Shown here: positions 16,570 through 26,827 of the stretch, piece after piece
How positions within the stretch are numbered: the first letter of the stretch is position 1
Layout of the letters: the number at the start of each line of letters is the position of its first letter
Assembly (NCBI RefSeq): GCF_000159695.1
Contig: NZ_CM000955.1
Coordinates: 1,274,264 to 1,338,263 of the forward strand
From: Finegoldia magna ATCC 53516
GTDB lineage: Bacteria > Bacillota > Clostridia > Tissierellales > Peptoniphilaceae
Reading direction: 5' to 3'
DNA length: 64,000 nt
Notes under the pieces: model-generated
Told to the model about the DNA's origin: nothing
What the model saw: only the letters and a program-made list of their open reading frames with translations
The model's database searches: none
Made by a program: the position numbers and the translations under genes

Positions 16570-16659
16570 ATAAAGCACCACCTTTCTGAAATTTTTATAA
16601 TATTATTATATCAAAATGTGCGTACAACAGCAATACAAATAACATATATTCTAGTTTAA

Positions 16660-17140
16660 TCATCTTATTCGCAAGAAATCACAGATCAAGCATTTTGCAC
16701 GAATATCTAGGCTACGGCAACAATCGCGCACGAATATCTTGGTGAAAATTTAATAATCTTATTCGCTCAGCCTCACTGCGAAAATCTTCTATGTAGGCAA
16801 ACGAAATGAAGATTTTCTTGTTCGAAGCGTCGCTCATAAGAAACATTAAATTTTCTATGATGATATTCAGCTTGATTGTTTGCTTAAAGGTTTCGCAGGA
16901 TTTAGAAATGCAGGACAAATGTAGATTACAACCTTCGCAAGAAATCACAGATCAAGCATTTTGCACGAATATCTAGACTACAAAAATAAATAAATTCTAA
17001 GCTTGTGAACCTAAAATCGTGAACTCGTGCTACGCACTCAGGCAGCACAATTTTTTAACGGTTCACTTCACTTGAATTTATACATATTTTTTCCGTATGA
17101 TATTCTTAGCAAAAAGGCTTGACTGTTTGCATAAATTCAA
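16660..17140 (+). repeat. Dispersed repeat R1: fragment plus full copy
   Basis: A fragment at 16680-16763 repeats almost exactly the sequence at 15350-15420 (GCACGAATATCT twice, then TTAATAATCTTATTC). A second inverted structure with GCGAAAATCTTC and GAAGATTTTC arms lies at 16775-16820. A full R1 copy spans about 16940-17140. The stretch 17141-17300 shows nothing more than AT-rich sequence. Confidence 0.8.
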
Positions 17141-17302
17141 ATTATTCTTATTTTCGATCGTTTGCTTGAGTTTTTTTTCGATGATTGCAGAGTGTATTTT
17201 AACTTAAACGGGGAAAGAGGAAGGACTTGCACCTAAAATTATATGCTCTGTAATTTATTGGAAAATTTTATAAGTGATTTCCTTTAAATGTTGATGTTTT
17301 TG

Positions 17303-17331
17303 TTGTAAATGATATGTTTTAATGTTAAAAT
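17303..17331 (+). promoter_or_regulatory. secA promoter
   Basis: TTGTAA and TAAAAT are 17 bases apart, 40 bases before the secA start. Confidence 0.5.
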
Positions 17332-17371
17332 AAAAGGTAGTATTTATAGATATTAAAGTAAGGAGATTTAT

Positions 17372-20101
17372 ATGGGAGTATTTGAATCTATTTTTGGCTC
17401 AGCTAATAAAAAAGAGCTAAAGAAAATAGAACCAATTATTAAAAAAATTGAATCATATGATAAGTCTATGCAACAATTATCAGATGATGAATTAAAGCAT
17501 AAAACTGTTGAATTCAAGGAAAGATTAAAAAACGGAGAAACTTTGGATGATATTTTGCCAGAAGCGTTTGCTGTAGTTAGAGAAGCCAGCTACAGAGTTT
17601 TGGGTATGAAACAATATCGTGTGCAATTAATCGGTGGTGTTGTATTACACCAAGGTAGAATTGCAGAAATGAAAACTGGTGAAGGTAAGACTTTGGTTGC
17701 AACTTTACCTGCATATTTGAATGCGCTTAGTGGTAAGGGCGTTCACGTGGTTACTGTCAATGATTATCTTGCAAAGAGAGATAAGGAATGGATGGGAAAA
17801 GTTCACGAATTTTTAGGATTAACTGTAGGCGTTATCGTTTATGGTTTGGACAATGATGAAAGACGTGAAAACTACGCTTGTGACATTACTTACGGTACTA
17901 ATAACCAATACGGTTTCGACTATTTGCGTGACAACATGGTTATTTACAAAAAAGACAAGGTTCAAAGAGGCCTTAACTTTGCAATCGTGGACGAAGTTGA
18001 CTCTATCTTAATAGATGAAGCTAGAACTCCACTTATTATTTCTGGTCAAGGCGACGAATCCACAGATATGTACATGAGAGCAAATATGTTTGCTAATGGT
18101 TTGACTGGACGTATTATGGATCCAGAAGAAGACAAGCCAGATATTTTCGATCGTGAATTCAAGGATGAAACTGTTGATTTCTTGGTTGACGAAAAGAGAA
18201 AAACTGCCAGTCTTACAGAAATTGGTACTAAAAAAGCCGAAGAATATTTTGGCGTGGAAAACTTGTCTGACCCTAATAACATGGAATTAGCTCACCACAT
18301 TAACCAAGCTTTGAAGGCTAACAATACAATGAAACGTGATATTGATTACGTAGTAAAAGATGACGAAATCCTTATCGTTGATGAATTTACTGGTCGTATC
18401 ATGGAAGGTAGAAGATATTCTGATGGTCTTCACCAAGCTATAGAAGCAAAAGAAGGTGTTGAAGTTAAGAGCGAATCTAAAACTTTGGCAACAGTTACAT
18501 TCCAAAACTACTTCAGAATGTACAACAAATTAAGTGGTATGACTGGTACTGCCAAGACTGAAGAAGCAGAATTCAATGAAATTTACAAGATGGACGTTGT
18601 TGAAATCCCTACTAACAAACCAGTAGCCAGAGTTGACGAACAAGACAGAGTATACATCAACGAAAACGCTAAGTTCAACGCAATCGTTGAAGAAATAAAA
18701 GAAATTCATAAGACTGGACAACCAATTCTAGTTGGTACTATTTCAATTGAAGTTTCAGAAAAGTTGTCCAAATTGTTGAAGAAAAATGGAATCAAACACG
18801 ACGTATTGAACGCTAAGCAACACGAACGTGAAGCAGAAATTGTAGCACAAGCAGGTATGTTTGACAAAGTTACTATCGCAACAAACATGGCAGGTCGTGG
18901 TACCGACATTCTTTTAGGTGGTAACCCAGATTTCTTAGCAAAACACGATATGAAAAAACAAGGTTACGGCGAATACGTAATCGAAAGTTTGGATTCATTC
19001 TTGCCAAGTACAGACGAAGAATTAGTTGCAGCAAGAAATGTATACAACGAATTATACAAAAAATACAAGAAAATGACTGACGAAGATAAGAAGAAAGTTC
19101 TTGAAGTCGGAGGATTATATATAATTGGTACTGAACGTCACGAATCACGTCGTATCGACAACCAATTGCGTGGTCGTTCTGGCCGTCAAGGAGACCCTGG
19201 TAAATCAAGATTCTTCGTATCATTAGGAGACAACTTAATGAGATTGTTCGGTGGAGAAACTATCCAAAAATACGCTGAATCTGGCAAATTCCCAGAAGAC
19301 GAACCAATGGAATTCAGAACAATCACTAAAGCAATCGAAAGAGCGCAAACAAAAGTTGAATCTAATAACTTTGGTATCAGAAAGAACGTATTGAAATACG
19401 ACGACGTTATGAATGCACAACGTAAAGTAATTTATACTGAAAGAGATAAAGTACTTGACGGAGAAGACATGCACGAATCTATCGTGGCTATGATTAAGGA
19501 CATCATTGCTAATGCAATTGACACATATTGCCAAGATCCAAAATCAGAAAATTGGGAAATGGAAGCGTTGATGACATATCTTAACACATTCATTCCAGAA
19601 GGAACATTGGATCTTACAAGACTTAACAGCTACAACAAGAAAACTTTCACAGATTATGTAACACAAAAAGCATTGGAAGTTTATGGAGAAAAAGAAGAAG
19701 CCATCGGCAAAGAAAAATTCAGAGAAATCGAACGTGTAATTCTTCTTATGGTTGTAGATAGAAAATGGATGGATCACATTGATGCGATGGATCAATTGCG
19801 TCAAGGTATCGGTCTAAGAGCGTTCGGTCAACAAGACCCAGTAAGAGCTTACAACAATGAAGGTTTCGAAATGTTTGAAGATATGAACCACTCTATAAAA
19901 GAAGACACAGTTAGAGGAATGTTCAACGTTCAACCAGTTGAAGAAATCGAAAGAAAACAAGTTGCTCACGAAACATCAGCAACAGGTGGAGAAGAAGAAA
20001 TTAACAAACCAGTAGTTAAAGGTAAGAAGATCGGTAGAAACGATCCATGTCCATGCGGAAGTGGTAAGAAATACAAAAACTGCTGTGGTAAAAATAGATA
20101 A
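17372..20101 (+). CDS. secA: Preprotein translocase ATPase SecA
   Basis: The 909-residue protein is full-length SecA. It shows Walker A MKTGEGKT, Walker B in [13 protein letters not shown], the second motor domain with MAGRGTDI, and [10 protein letters not shown]. The C-terminal tail [14 protein letters not shown] binds zinc and contacts SecB or the ribosome. SecA drives secreted proteins through SecYEG; secY is at 54265. AAGGAG precedes the ATG. It stands alone with its own promoter and a terminator downstream at 20478. Confidence 0.97.
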   Translation: MGVFESIFGSANKKELKKIEPIIKKIESYDKSMQQLSDDELKHKTVEFKERLKNGETLDDILPEAFAVVREASYRVLGMKQYRVQLIGGVVLHQGRIAEMKTGEGKTLVATLPAYLNALSGKGVHVVTVNDYLAKRDKEWMGKVHEFLGLTVGVIVYGLDNDERRENYACDITYGTNNQYGFDYLRDNMVIYKKDKVQRGLNFAIVDEVDSILIDEARTPLIISGQGDESTDMYMRANMFANGLTGRIMDPEEDKPDIFDREFKDETVDFLVDEKRKTASLTEIGTKKAEEYFGVENLSDPNNMELAHHINQALKANNTMKRDIDYVVKDDEILIVDEFTGRIMEGRRYSDGLHQAIEAKEGVEVKSESKTLATVTFQNYFRMYNKLSGMTGTAKTEEAEFNEIYKMDVVEIPTNKPVARVDEQDRVYINENAKFNAIVEEIKEIHKTGQPILVGTISIEVSEKLSKLLKKNGIKHDVLNAKQHEREAEIVAQAGMFDKVTIATNMAGRGTDILLGGNPDFLAKHDMKKQGYGEYVIESLDSFLPSTDEELVAARNVYNELYKKYKKMTDEDKKKVLEVGGLYIIGTERHESRRIDNQLRGRSGRQGDPGKSRFFVSLGDNLMRLFGGETIQKYAESGKFPEDEPMEFRTITKAIERAQTKVESNNFGIRKNVLKYDDVMNAQRKVIYTERDKVLDGEDMHESIVAMIKDIIANAIDTYCQDPKSENWEMEALMTYLNTFIPEGTLDLTRLNSYNKKTFTDYVTQKALEVYGEKEEAIGKEKFREIERVILLMVVDRKWMDHIDAMDQLRQGIGLRAFGQQDPVRAYNNEGFEMFEDMNHSIKEDTVRGMFNVQPVEEIERKQVAHETSATGGEEEINKPVVKGKKIGRNDPCPCGSGKKYKNCCGKNR

Positions 20102-20179
20102 AAATAAATAGTGGATAAGGGCGAAGTAAATTAGCCAGGGTGAAATGTTTGTTTGTGAATATTAAACATCAAACATTTA

Positions 20180-20425
20180 TAGCTTAGGATATCATACGGA
20201 AAAAATTGTGTTAATTTCAAATTGAAGAACACCGTTAAAAAATCGGACCGCCCGAGCGAAAGCGAGGCTTGCGATTTTAGGTGTTCGAAATTATGAAATT
20301 GCCAATTTTTGTAGTCAGATATCCGTGCTATAAAGTTTGATGTTAACAGTTGAACAACTTAGCATAAGAATAAATACTTCTTAGAATGCGAAAAGGTAGA
20401 TATCCGTGCTATAAAGTTTGGTGTC
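20180..20425 (-). repeat. Dispersed repeat R1, minus-strand copy
   Basis: On the minus strand the stretch 20185-20330 has the R1 order: GCACGGATATCTGACTACAAAAA, CTAAAATCGCAAG left arm, GCTTTCGCTC tip, GATTTTTTAACGG right arm, CCGTATGATATCCTAAG end. A second piece carrying GATATCCGTGCTATAAAG recurs at about 20399-20416, so the first ~27 bases of the element are present twice. Confidence 0.65.
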
Positions 20426-20477
20426 ATTTATCAAACTTTTCAAACACCACCACTATTATAATAACAAATACAAACAC

Positions 20478-20502
20478 AAAGGAGGAGAAATCCTCCTTTT
20501 TT
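20478..20502 (+). terminator. Terminator between secA and prfB
   Basis: AAAGGAGGA pairs with TCCTCCTTT around a GAAA-type loop and runs into TTTTTTG. Confidence 0.8.
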
Positions 20503-20534
20503 GTTCAAAAAATATATGCAATTGGAGGATAAAA

Positions 20535-21630
20535 ATGGACGTATTTTTAATTAACGAAAAAATAGAAAATTTATCTCAAAATCTAAAAGAAATAAAGGAG
20601 TCTCTTTGACTTAGACAATTTAAGAAAAAAATTAGATGAATTGCAACAAGAAACATTGAAACAGGGCTTTTGGGATGACAGCGACAAAGCACAAGCAATC
20701 TTCGACGAATTGAATTCCATAAAAGCTGATGTCGAAAACTACGATGAAATCGAAGAAAAAATCGAAGAAGTCAAGATGATGCTCGAAATCAGCAAGGAAG
20801 ACAACACAGAAGAATACGAAAAAGAAATCTCCAAGACACTCAAAAGTTTGGAAGAAAAAGTCGACGAATTCAAAATCAAAACGCTCTTGGTGGGAGAATA
20901 CGACAAGAATAATGCGATTATGTCCATTCACGCAGGTGCAGGTGGGACTGAAGCACAAGATTGGGCGGAAATGTTACTGAGAATGTACACGAGGTGGATT
21001 GCGGACAAGAAATATTCCTATAAAATCACCGACTACAACCAAGATACAGAAGGTGGCATCAAATCCGTATCGTTAATCGTACAAGGAATTAACGCTTATG
21101 GATTTTTGAAAAGCGAAAAAGGAGTCCACAGACTTGTCAGGATTTCTCCGTTTGACCAACAAAAACGTCGCCACACATCATTCGCATCAGTGGACGTCTT
21201 CCCAGAAATCAAAGACAGTCACAACATCCAAATAGACGACAAAGATTTGAAAGTGGACACTTACAGAGCATCAGGTGCCGGTGGACAACACGTCAACATG
21301 ACAGACTCTGCAGTTAGAATCACACACATTCCAACAGGAGTCACAGTCCAATGTCAAACAGAAAGATCACAAATCGCCAACAGAAAATACGCCATGGATA
21401 TGCTTATCGCCAAGCTCATCATGATAAAAGAAGAAGAAAAGCGTGAAAAAATCGAAGACATCCAAGGAAAATACAACCAAATAGCGTGGGGCTCCCAAAT
21501 CAGATCCTACGTCTTCCAACCATACACATTGGTAAAAGATCACAGAACAAACTTTGAAAGTTCACAAGTGCAAGATGTGCTTGATGGTGATTTGGATAAA
21601 TTCATAAATGCGTATTTGAGCCACAATTAA
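20535..21630 (+). CDS. prfB: Peptide chain release factor 2 (programmed +1 frameshift)
   Basis: The protein is made from two frames. The first 24 codons run from ATG 20535 to the in-frame TGA at 20607-20609. After a +1 shift at the slippery CTT, reading continues from GAC at 20608 to 21630. The second part has the RF2 hallmarks: the GGQ loop in SGAGGQHVN and the codon-recognition tripeptide SPF in RISPFDQ. RF2 ends translation at UGA and UAA, and the internal UGA makes its own synthesis self-limiting. GGAGG precedes the start. The total of about 365 residues is normal for the family. Confidence 0.96.
20595..20610 (+). promoter_or_regulatory. RF2 programmed frameshift signal
   Basis: The sequence AAGGAGTCTCTTTGAC contains a Shine-Dalgarno-like AAGGAG, the slippery codon CTT, the stop TGA and a following C. 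This is the classic RF2 arrangement, with the internal Shine-Dalgarno three bases before the slip codon. Confidence 0.95.
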
Positions 21631-21683
21631 ATTTACAATAAAATAACACAAATATAGTACAATATAGAAAAGGAGGGGATAGA

Positions 21684-22802
21684 ATGGAATATGTAATCTA
21701 CAATAAAAACACGCTGGTGTTTTCGTTTGAAATGATTCACAACAAAATCATAAAAATCATAGAAATATATAATCCAAAATACAGACCGGTGCAAGTTAAA
21801 TACAACAACAAGAAAAATATAATCGAAAAAAGTAGCTTCGAGCATTTTCTAAAAGGTAGAAGAATTCCAGATACCAGACAGGACAAGGACATTATTTTGA
21901 AAAACATTCAAGGCAAATCGCTTTACGAACTTAGCTTGGCGTATTACGGACTATCTCTTTCCGATCAATATTGGATAAAAGAAAAAAACGACAGCGTAGA
22001 ATGGAAAGACATCAACTTTTTCCAAAATGATTTCTCACAAGATATGGGGCTTTTTATGTTTGGCAAATCCGACAGTTCTTTTTCATTAAAAACTCCGAAC
22101 AACACATCAGATGGTTGGCTTAAAAAAGCATGGATGCTAAATGAAGGTAAGAGAATTCTCGTTAAAGGCTCATCAAAACCATTTTATCAAGAAGCTTTCA
22201 ACGAAAAAATAGCGTATGAAATCTCAAAAATTCTTGGAATTAATCATATAAAATACGAGATTAAAAAAATCGGAGATAAATATTGTTCGGTGTGTGAGAA
22301 TTTCATCGATGAAAATACGGAGCTTGTCCCAGTTAATGCGATTGTTCAAAATGTTCAAAAACCTAATCATATTTCAATGTATGATTTCGTGGTAGAAGAA
22401 TTACAAAAACTTGGGATATCTGATGCAAAAGCCAAAATCGATGACATGCTATTTCTTGATTATATAATTTTCAACGAAGACAGACATTTTAATAATTTTG
22501 GATTCATAAGAGATGTTGAAACGCTTGAAGTTAGAGGAATGGCTCCGATTTATGATTCGGGAACAAGCTTATTCTACAACACGCTTGATACTGCGATAAA
22601 TTCTTACAATCCTGATGTGAAGCCGTTCTACACTGACAGAAAAAAACAGTTTGAATTAATCAAAGAAAAAATCGACAAAAAAATTGATGCGAATAAAATT
22701 TACGAAATAATCGTAGACGTACTTTCAGAAAGTGAGTATCTCGAAGAATTTGCACCTGATAGGAAAAAAATCATCGCAGACAGAGTAGCAAAATCTATAT
22801 AA
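21684..22802 (+). CDS. HipA-like kinase domain protein
   Basis: The 372-residue protein has the C-terminal HipA-type kinase motifs: YIIFNEDRHFNNFGF (catalytic Asp and Asn region) and PIYDSGTSLFY (metal-binding Asp). Upstream, ILVKGSS and an acidic helix fit the ATP-binding part. HipA proteins are serine/threonine kinases that can inactivate glutamyl-tRNA synthetase; this one has an unusual N terminus (1-110) with no HipA-N domain I can recognise. No HipB-type helix-turn-helix partner is next to it. AAAGGAGGGG precedes the ATG. The kinase fold is likely; the target is unknown. Confidence 0.75.
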   Translation: MEYVIYNKNTLVFSFEMIHNKIIKIIEIYNPKYRPVQVKYNNKKNIIEKSSFEHFLKGRRIPDTRQDKDIILKNIQGKSLYELSLAYYGLSLSDQYWIKEKNDSVEWKDINFFQNDFSQDMGLFMFGKSDSSFSLKTPNNTSDGWLKKAWMLNEGKRILVKGSSKPFYQEAFNEKIAYEISKILGINHIKYEIKKIGDKYCSVCENFIDENTELVPVNAIVQNVQKPNHISMYDFVVEELQKLGISDAKAKIDDMLFLDYIIFNEDRHFNNFGFIRDVETLEVRGMAPIYDSGTSLFYNTLDTAINSYNPDVKPFYTDRKKQFELIKEKIDKKIDANKIYEIIVDVLSESEYLEEFAPDRKKIIADRVAKSI

Positions 22803-22866
22803 TTAATGCATAAAATTTGTGGTTTTTGATTTCATATTGGGTATATAAGTCTTGAGGTGTAATTAA

Positions 22867-24258
22867 ATGAAAAATATAGTATTAGAAAATTTTAGAGAAT
22901 TGTCGAATGTTCCTCGTTGTTCATTTGACCAAAAAAGAATTAACGAATACTTAGTAAATAAAGCAAAACAACTAGGGCTTGACTACGATGTTGACGATGA
23001 ATTAAACATCGTAATCAGAAAGCCTGCAACAGAAGATAAAAAAGGTCATCCAGGAGTTATTTTGCAAGGTCACATGGACATGGTTTGCGAAAAAGAAGAT
23101 GACAGCGATCACGATTTTACAAAAGATCCTATCGAGTTCATCGAAAAGGATGGCAAGTTAACTGCCAACAAAACAACACTTGGAGCTGACAATGGAATAG
23201 CAATCGCAATGGGATTTGCTATTTTGCAAGATGAAAACTTGTCACATCCTGATTTGGAATTGATGATTACGACAAACGAAGAAGTTGGACTTATCGGTGC
23301 GAATGCCGTAAGCGAAGATTTCTTAAAAGGCAAATACCTAATCAACGTTGACAGCGAAGAAGAAGGAATCATGACTTGTGGTTGCGCTGGTGGAAACACT
23401 TTGAATTCTGAATTTGCAATCAAACGCGAAGATTTTGGAAAATATTTCTACAGGATAGCAATCAATGGTTTCAGAGGTGGTCACAGTGGTCAAGATATCA
23501 ACAAAAATCACCTTAATGCGATTGAATCTACAGTTAAAATCCTAAAAGAATTATCGACACGTCACAATTTGAGAATTGTATCATTAAATGGTGGTACAAA
23601 ACACAACGCAATCCCAAGAAATTGTGAACTTATAATTGCAAGTGAAGATGAAATCAAAGACGAAGAACTAAACGTTGATGGTTTCAAACAAGTCGAAAAA
23701 AAGATGGAATTTAAGTTTGAACAAGTAGATGAAAAAACTCCAATGGACGAACAATCTACTGAACACATCTTGAATTTCCTAACAACAATTCCAAACGGAG
23801 TTGTGGACATGGTAAAAGGAAACGCCGATTTGGTGGAAACTTCTCTTAACCAATCAATCGCAACAACAGAAGATGACAAATTCGTGTTTATGGTATCAAT
23901 CAGATCCTCAGTTTTGGATAAGATAAAAGAAGTTGAAGATTTGATTACAAATACAACAAAATCAAACAATGGAATAGTTAAATCTGAAGGATTCTACGAA
24001 CCTTGGGAATACCGTGAAGATAGCGAACTAAGAGACAAATGTTTGAAAGTTTATAAGGAAGTCACAGGAAAAGATATGCAAGTGAATGTTATTCACGCAG
24101 GTCTTGAATGTGCAGTATTTTCAAAGAAATATCCGGACATGGACATGATTTCCATCGGCCCAGATATGACGGGAGTTCACACACCAAAAGAAACTTTGGA
24201 TTTGGAATCTACAGCTAGGGTGTACGAATTCTTGAAGAAATTGGTAGAATCATTATAA
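22867..24258 (+). CDS. pepD: Aminoacyl-histidine dipeptidase (M20 family)
   Basis: The 463-residue cytosolic metallopeptidase matches PepD. It has the metal site in LQGHMDMVCEKEDDSDHDF, a second in TLGADNGIA, the catalytic Glu pair in TTNEEVGLIGA and the late HAGLECAVF and DMTGVHTPKE. PepD enzymes cut Xaa-His and other dipeptides, which fits an amino-acid-fermenting anaerobe. A run of tightly packed genes follows, with 14 bases to the next. Confidence 0.92.
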   Translation: MKNIVLENFRELSNVPRCSFDQKRINEYLVNKAKQLGLDYDVDDELNIVIRKPATEDKKGHPGVILQGHMDMVCEKEDDSDHDFTKDPIEFIEKDGKLTANKTTLGADNGIAIAMGFAILQDENLSHPDLELMITTNEEVGLIGANAVSEDFLKGKYLINVDSEEEGIMTCGCAGGNTLNSEFAIKREDFGKYFYRIAINGFRGGHSGQDINKNHLNAIESTVKILKELSTRHNLRIVSLNGGTKHNAIPRNCELIIASEDEIKDEELNVDGFKQVEKKMEFKFEQVDEKTPMDEQSTEHILNFLTTIPNGVVDMVKGNADLVETSLNQSIATTEDDKFVFMVSIRSSVLDKIKEVEDLITNTTKSNNGIVKSEGFYEPWEYREDSELRDKCLKVYKEVTGKDMQVNVIHAGLECAVFSKKYPDMDMISIGPDMTGVHTPKETLDLESTARVYEFLKKLVESL

Positions 24259-24272
24259 AATGGAGGATAAAA

Positions 24273-24596
24273 ATGAGTGACGAAAGAAATTTAGAAAACG
24301 AAGAATTAAACGAAGAAATGTATGATGAAGAAGAGTTAGATACAATCGTATTAACATTAGAAGATGGCGGAGAAATCGAATGCGGAATCCTTGGAGTATT
24401 CGAAGTTGAAGGCTACGACAGTGATTACATCGCACTTGTATCTGAAGATGACAACGAAATTATGATTTACAAATACGAAGAAATCAACGAAGAAGAAGCT
24501 AACTTAGATGTTATCGAAGACGATGCTGAATACGAAAAAGCAAAAGAAACATTTGAATCTCTTTTCGTGGATTTTGAAGGAGAAGATGAAGAATAA
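24273..24596 (+). CDS. DUF1292-family acidic protein
   Basis: The 107-residue, very acidic protein has the DUF1292 pattern LTLEDGGEIECGILGVFEVEG, then YIALVSEDDNEIMIYKY. The family is widespread in Firmicutes, usually near Holliday-junction resolvase or tRNA-modification genes. Its function is unknown. Here it lies between pepD and a HAD phosphatase, and its last 11 bases overlap the phosphatase start. Confidence 0.88.
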   Translation: MSDERNLENEELNEEMYDEEELDTIVLTLEDGGEIECGILGVFEVEGYDSDYIALVSEDDNEIMIYKYEEINEEEANLDVIEDDAEYEKAKETFESLFVDFEGEDEE

Positions 24597-25422
24597 TTTT
24601 AAGGCTGTTATGATTGATCTGGACGGAACTCTTCTGACAGACGATAAAAAAATTACTGATTTCAGTAATCAAGTTTTACAAAAACTTTATGACAACGGCA
24701 TAAAGATTATTATTGCGACAGGAAGAGGTCTATCCAGAGCTAAGCAATTAACCGAAAAATTAGATTTTGACAAAATAATCCTTGCAAATAATGGAGCTAT
24801 TATTTACAGTAGCTCCAATATTGCAACGGATGAGGATTTGAAGTTGGAATCCAATGTGGTGGATGAGCTTAGCACTCTATCAGAGGAGTATGGGATAAGA
24901 CCGTATTTTTTTGTGGAAAATAAATGCGCACTTCTCATCCAAGATGAAGAAGATAAGAAGAATTTTGAGGATAGCGTGGGAGATATTGGTGAGATAATGA
25001 CGGTGTCTGAGAGGAATTTGCCGATAGATGACTGCGTGAGCATGATTATGATAGCAAGAAAAGACCGTATTTACGATATTGTTGATCATATCAGAACTAA
25101 CCCGAACGTGACATATCACATTCACACGAAGTATTTTTCCAAAAACATTAGAATGCTCGAAGTGCAAAACGTTAACACGGACAAATACAAAAGGGCAATT
25201 CATGTGCTTAAACATTTTGGAATAACAAGTGATGAAGTGGTTGCTATTGGCGATGCGCACAACGATTTGGAAATGGTTGTGAACAGTGGACTTGGAGTTG
25301 CGATGAAAAACTCCGATGATATTTTGAAACAAAACGCAGACATCATAACACAATACACAAACGAACAAGACGGACTGGCGAAATTTTTAGAAGAACTATT
25401 TGAGTTGAGGGATTATGAATAA
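24586..25422 (+). CDS. Cof-type HAD-IIB phosphatase
   Basis: The 278-residue protein has HAD motif 1 MIDLDGTLLTDD, motif 2 IATGR and motif 4 IGDAHNDLEMV, with a Cof-type cap between. It probably dephosphorylates sugar phosphates or flavin-type metabolites. The ATG at 24586 lies in the preceding gene's tail, behind GAAGGAGAA; an upstream in-frame start at 24508 would run deep into that gene. It overlaps the next gene by eight bases. Confidence 0.9.
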   Translation: MKNNFKAVMIDLDGTLLTDDKKITDFSNQVLQKLYDNGIKIIIATGRGLSRAKQLTEKLDFDKIILANNGAIIYSSSNIATDEDLKLESNVVDELSTLSEEYGIRPYFFVENKCALLIQDEEDKKNFEDSVGDIGEIMTVSERNLPIDDCVSMIMIARKDRIYDIVDHIRTNPNVTYHIHTKYFSKNIRMLEVQNVNTDKYKRAIHVLKHFGITSDEVVAIGDAHNDLEMVVNSGLGVAMKNSDDILKQNADIITQYTNEQDGLAKFLEELFELRDYE

Positions 25423-25855
25423 TTTAAAAGAATTTTTGAATGAAGAATATTATGACAAATACAAGGGCAAAAACTTGGTAGTATACATTTATCCAAAAGA
25501 TAACACAAGTGGATGTACAATAGAAGCGGACGGATTTTCCGAAATTTACGACGAATTTCAAAAGATTAATACAGAAGTTGTGGGAATTAGCAAGGACACA
25601 GAAAAGACACACGAAAATTTCAGAAAAAAACAAGGACTAAAACAAGAATTGATATCCGACCCAGAAAGAATATTCTTGAACAATTTTGGTTGCGTGTACA
25701 AGGGCAAAATGTTCGGCAAAGAAGTTACCAAAACAGAAAGAAGCACGTTTGTATTTGACAAGGATATGAACTTGGTCAAAGAATTCAGAAAAGTAAAACC
25801 AGACGAAAATCCACAAGAAGTCTTGGATTTCGTACGAGACAACCTAAATGACTGA
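25415..25855 (+). CDS. bcp: Thioredoxin-dependent peroxiredoxin, Bcp/PrxQ type
   Basis: The 146-residue protein has the PrxQ peroxidatic motif YPKDNTSGCTIEA with the active Cys. In most PrxQ proteins a resolving Cys follows five residues later (CxxEAC); here that position is Asp-Gly (EADGF), so the enzyme is of the one-Cys type or uses another partner. The Thr and Arg of the active site are present (SGCT, TERSTFV). The role would be removal of hydroperoxides during oxygen exposure. It overlaps both neighbours by eight bases. Confidence 0.88.
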   Translation: MNNLKEFLNEEYYDKYKGKNLVVYIYPKDNTSGCTIEADGFSEIYDEFQKINTEVVGISKDTEKTHENFRKKQGLKQELISDPERIFLNNFGCVYKGKMFGKEVTKTERSTFVFDKDMNLVKEFRKVKPDENPQEVLDFVRDNLND

Positions 25856-26783
25856 TAGATATAATATTTACAGCAAATATCTAAAAGAACATTACGGAGA
25901 AAAAGTCTACAAACTTCCAATAAAACTGGATTTGACTTGTCCCAACAGAGATGGAAGGTTGGGGCATGGTGGTTGCATTTATTGTCACGAAGAAGGTGGA
26001 AGCTTCGAAAACAAAGAAAAACACCTTTCAATTCGTGAGCAATTGGAAAAAGACAAACAAACCATCGAAAACAAATACAACGCCCACAAATTCATATCGT
26101 ATTTTCAAAATTACTCCAACACATACATGCCGCTTGAATTGTTCAGACAATACGTCAACGAAGCAGTTGTAGAAAATGTCGTTGCAGTCAGCGTATCCAC
26201 AAGACCGGATTGCATAGCACGTGAGCATTTGGAAATATTGAAACAACTTCAAGACGAAAAAAACGTCGACATCATCATAGAGCTTGGACTTCAAACATCC
26301 AACAACAAAACTTTGAAGATAATCAACAGACAACACACAGTCGCGGATTTCATTCGTGCTTGTTTGATGATAAAAGAATACGGATTTAGAATTTGCACAC
26401 ACGTAATACTTGCACTTCCATGGGATGACATGGACGATGTCAGAGAAACAGCGAAGCTTTTATCGGTACTCGAAATCGACGAATGCAAAATCCATTCCCT
26501 ATACATTCCAAAACACACAATACTTGCGAAGTGGTATGAAGAAGGAAAAGTTAAACTCAAATCACTGGACGATTATGTGAATGAAGTTTGCGAATTTTTG
26601 AAATATTTGGATAAGGATATCCTGATTCAACGCCTAGTCGGCAGAATGCCCGAAGAAGATTCTGTGTTTTGCAACTGGAATACAAGTCACTGGAAGATTC
26701 AAGATATGATAATCGAAAAAATGGAACGAGAAAATATTTTCCAAGGTGATAATTTTGATAAAAGAATGGGTATAATAATATAA
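25848..26783 (+). CDS. TIGR01212/YhcC-type radical SAM protein
   Basis: The 311-residue protein has the characteristic radical SAM cluster segment CPNRDGRLGHGGCIYC, followed by SVSTRPDCI and ELGLQTSN and a VILALPWDD segment. This matches the YhcC/TIGR01212 family related to Elp3. The biochemical role is not established. The start overlaps the peroxiredoxin end. Confidence 0.88.
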   Translation: MTDRYNIYSKYLKEHYGEKVYKLPIKLDLTCPNRDGRLGHGGCIYCHEEGGSFENKEKHLSIREQLEKDKQTIENKYNAHKFISYFQNYSNTYMPLELFRQYVNEAVVENVVAVSVSTRPDCIAREHLEILKQLQDEKNVDIIIELGLQTSNNKTLKIINRQHTVADFIRACLMIKEYGFRICTHVILALPWDDMDDVRETAKLLSVLEIDECKIHSLYIPKHTILAKWYEEGKVKLKSLDDYVNEVCEFLKYLDKDILIQRLVGRMPEEDSVFCNWNTSHWKIQDMIIEKMERENIFQGDNFDKRMGIII

Positions 26784-26827
26784 AGTAAATTAAACTTTTT
26801 AAAATGGTTTAAGAAAGGATGATAATA

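Noticed and set aside
20418..20609. Separate 63-residue gene before prfB
   Set aside because: Only its last 24 codons are used, as the first part of RF2; the start upstream crosses a terminator.
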